From contig JAHFAU010000034.1 of assembly GCA_023250385.1 (NCBI GenBank), positions 1 to 14,733 of the forward strand: DNA of 14,733 bases. Direction: 5' to 3'. Origin of the DNA: Anaerolineales bacterium (GTDB lineage: Bacteria; Chloroflexota; Anaerolineae; Anaerolineales; E44-bin32). How positions within the stretch are numbered: position 1 is the stretch's first letter; every line of letters starts with the position of its first letter. The notes beneath the pieces were generated by a model that saw only the letters and a program-made list of their open reading frames with translations, was not told the DNA's origin and made no database searches. The position numbers were made by a program, and so were the translations under genes. This document shows, one piece after another, positions 13,219 to 14,733 of the stretch.

Positions 13219-13452
13219 AGCGGCTGAGTCTCGGCCTGCGGGCTGAGATGACGAGGAGGAGGTTCCCCGCCGCACGGTGGGGTTAACCCCGGCAAACCGG
13301 GGGAAGATCGAGCGCTCAGCGGATGCCTCCGAAGCCTGCCACAGGCTTCGCTCTCCCTCCAAATTGCTTTCGGAACAAAACCGTCCGGTGACGGGCGGGA
13401 CAACCTCCGGAGTTGTGGCCAGATCCATCCGGATCTGAAGGAACCCGGAGGG
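13219..13452 (+). ncRNA. glmS-ribozyme-like structured leader RNA
   Basis: The core follows the glmS self-cleaving ribozyme, which cuts its own mRNA when glucosamine-6-phosphate binds. A13219/G13220 sits in TTAGCGGCTGA, like the cleavage site A|GCGCC. Hairpin P1 pairs GTCTCGGCC (13228-13236) with GGCTGAGAT (13241-13249). It is followed directly by GACGAGG (13250-13256), a hallmark sequence. A P2-like helix pairs GGAGG (13258-13262) with CCTCC (13326-13330). Inside it is ATCGA-N4-TCAGCGGATGCC (13307-13327), close to the family's ATCGA...TCGGCGGATGCC. GCTGA (13223-13227) pairs perfectly with TCAGC (13316-13320), in the place of pseudoknot P2.2. Two hairpins (13265-13282 and 13287-13302) are inserted. 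A P3/P4-like part follows, closed by CCCTCC (13355-13360) with GGAGGG (13447-13452). One extra base near the cleavage site, and the lack of a glmS gene in view, are the doubts. Confidence 0.7.
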
Positions 13453-13475
13453 CCAGCTTGATCTGCTTATCAGCT

Positions 13476-13494
13476 CGGCACGCCCTGCGTGCCG
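13476..13494 (+). promoter_or_regulatory. Strong hairpin just before the next start codon (possible attenuator)
   Basis: CGGCACGC (13476-13483) and GCGTGCCG (13487-13494) form an 8-bp GC-rich stem with loop CCT. GGCTTTGTTTGTG follows, a T-rich but interrupted tract, 13 nt before the ATG at 13508. It resembles a weak intrinsic terminator or attenuator. It could instead be the 3' boundary of the ribozyme-like leader or block ribosome access. Confidence 0.5.
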
Positions 13495-13507
13495 GCTTTG
13501 TTTGTGG

Positions 13508-14733
13508 ATGGGACGGGACGACGTGAGGTACGCGAGGTACCGCATCCCGACCGCTCCTGCCCCGAACGTTGCACAGCATCCCAGCCGCTTCAAAGTCCAG
13601 GTCAGCCGGGTCCAGCTCGCGAAACTCCTCTTGCGCGAGCTGATTAAATATCGAGGCGACCTACCGGTGGTCCTCAGTCGGCCTTGTGTATATGGAGTGT
13701 TCTCCGGGCCGATCGGGGGATTCAAGCCCCGGGAGCAGCTCTGTGTCGGCTGCCTCCGCTGCACTGTCGAACATCCAAAGATCGTTCAGATCTTGCCTAA
13801 CCCGAGCCATGCCAAGCTTGGCGATTCGTACTTCGACCCGGACAAGGTGGCGACCGTGCTCTATGAGGCTGCAACTGGGCGGGTGCCGGTCCGTGGGGCG
13901 GGATATGGCGGCGGGTTTGGGGGCTCTGGATGGGATGCGCTGTGGACCGACATGTCCGAAATCGTCCGGCCGACCCGGGACGGAATCCATGGGCGGGAGA
14001 CCATCTCGACGGCGGTTGATCTTGGCCGCAAGCCACGCGCCTTGGAGTTTGACCGGGCCGGCGATCTGATTGGGCCGCTCCCGCCGGTCGTCTCTCTTCC
14101 GATCCCGATCCTCTTTGACTGGATCCCCGATCTCAGGCAGGAGACGAGTGCGCTGCGGGCGCTGCGGAATGCGGCAGGCGCGCTCCAGACTCTGATGTTG
14201 GCACCGCTCGACCTGGCGCTTCAATTGGGCGGGGCGACCGTTCCGGTTGTGGCCCCGCAGGACGTGAATCGGCTGCTCGCGGAGACGCACCACTTACCGC
14301 TGATTGAGCTCGATGGTTGGGAACCCGCGGCGTACCAGCGATTGCGCGCCGAGCTAGCGGACACGGTTGTTGCCGTACGTCTGCCGCTCGGCCAATCGCC
14401 CGCGGATTTGGCGGCCCACGGGGTGGGTGTGTTTCATCTGGCCGCCGACTACCATGGGCGGGGCACAGATCAATTCGCGCTGGATGCGATCCGTGCAACT
14501 CACGAGCAGCTCGTCCGGGCCGGCCTGCGGGAGCAAGTGACACTAATTGGCAGTGGCGGGATCACTGCCGCCGAGCACGTGCCAAAGGCCATCATCGCCG
14601 GGTTGGACGCCGTGGCGCTCGATACCGCATTGCTCGTCGCCTGGCAGGCGCGGATCGTTGGAGAATTGCGGCGGCCCGGGGACGGGGGATTCACGCTCCC
14701 ACCCTTCGAGGCGGCCTGGGGGGCGCAGCGAAT
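13508..14733 (+). CDS. Glutamate-synthase-like FMN/4Fe-4S oxidoreductase, partial at 3' end
   Basis: The frame is open from 13508 to the right edge (408 residues visible, no stop). Cysteines C60, C79, C82 and C85 (RPCVYG, then CVGCLRC) look like a 4Fe-4S site. A family segment follows: WTDMSEIVRPTRDGIHGRET and ISTAVDLGRKP. The C-terminal part is a TIM barrel ending in LIGSGGITAAEHVPKAIIAG and LDAVALDTALL, like the FMN-phosphate site of the glutamate synthase and FMN-dependent dehydrogenase superfamily. I do not see the KPGEGG motif of true glutamate synthase large subunits, so the substrate is unknown. No class II glutamine amidotransferase domain is present. The start is uncertain: ATG 13508 lacks a Shine-Dalgarno sequence, and GTG 13523 is an alternative. 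The structured leader lies directly upstream. Confidence 0.75.
   Translation, partial: MGRDDVRYARYRIPTAPAPNVAQHPSRFKVQVSRVQLAKLLLRELIKYRGDLPVVLSRPCVYGVFSGPIGGFKPREQLCVGCLRCTVEHPKIVQILPNPSHAKLGDSYFDPDKVATVLYEAATGRVPVRGAGYGGGFGGSGWDALWTDMSEIVRPTRDGIHGRETISTAVDLGRKPRALEFDRAGDLIGPLPPVVSLPIPILFDWIPDLRQETSALRALRNAAGALQTLMLAPLDLALQLGGATVPVVAPQDVNRLLAETHHLPLIELDGWEPAAYQRLRAELADTVVAVRLPLGQSPADLAAHGVGVFHLAADYHGRGTDQFALDAIRATHEQLVRAGLREQVTLIGSGGITAAEHVPKAIIAGLDAVALDTALLVAWQARIVGELRRPGDGGFTLPPFEAAWGAQR

Noticed and set aside
13241..13256. CTGAGAT as part of a TPP riboswitch
   Set aside because: The required downstream GAACCTGATC-like segment is missing, and these bases are better explained as the 3' strand of the P1 hairpin.
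13287..13302. GGCAAACC as a c-di-GMP (GEMM) riboswitch signature
   Set aside because: It is only the closing pairs and CAAA loop of a 6-bp hairpin. The second GEMM segment (GACGCAAAGCC with its tetraloop receptor) is absent.
13147..13764. Long minus-strand open frame opposite the leader and the glutamate-synthase-like gene
   Set aside because: It has no recognisable protein family and lies across the promoter, the structured leader and a plus-strand frame with clear family motifs. It is a shadow frame in GC-rich DNA.
13661..14293. Minus-strand frame of 210 residues at the right end
   Set aside because: It is antisense to the glutamate-synthase-like gene; its composition is rich in Arg and Pro with no motifs.

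Overview
The window is a gene-dense, GC-rich stretch of a bacterial chromosome. Chloroflexota is the best guess, for three reasons: the family 5 solute-binding protein at the left edge has an N-terminus typical of that phylum, as do the gene order and the frequent very short leaders. This assignment comes from recognition of sequence character, not from a search. No mobile element, CRISPR array or phage gene is visible.

Almost everything from 10.9 kb down to position 1 lies on the minus strand and reads as one long housekeeping block. In transcription order it is mreB, mreC, mreD, mrdA (PBP2), minC, minD, minE, rodA, gltX, tRNA-Gln(CTG), prfB, secG and a truncated peptide-type ABC solute-binding protein. 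Spacing is tight: mreC/mreD and minD/minE share ATGA overlaps, and most other gaps are below 35 bp. The first half joins the elongasome (MreBCD, PBP2, RodA) to the Min site-selection system, so rod shape and septum placement are encoded together. The second half is translation and secretion: GluRS next to tRNA-Gln, then RF2 with an intact programmed +1 frameshift, then SecG. Internal promoters seem to start new transcripts at minC, tRNA-Gln and secG.

From 10.99 kb onward the genes are on the plus strand: tilS (tRNA-Ile lysidine synthase), a DtxR-family metal regulator with an unusual metal site, a long structured leader, and a partial glutamate-synthase-like FMN/4Fe-4S oxidoreductase that runs off the right edge.

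The most interesting element is the leader at about 13192-13507. It has a near-consensus promoter and then a structured RNA with the core layout of a glmS self-cleaving ribozyme. The core includes an AGCG cleavage-site-like sequence, P1 hairpin, GACGAGG, ATCGA-N4-TCAGCGGATGCC, and a perfect 5-bp pseudoknot pairing. It carries two extra hairpins and sits before a gene that is not glmS. A second observation is that most inferred promoters share an extended -10 (TGnTAnAAT), often followed by a GC-rich discriminator, very close to the start codon. This pattern revises the likely start codons of mreB and minC.
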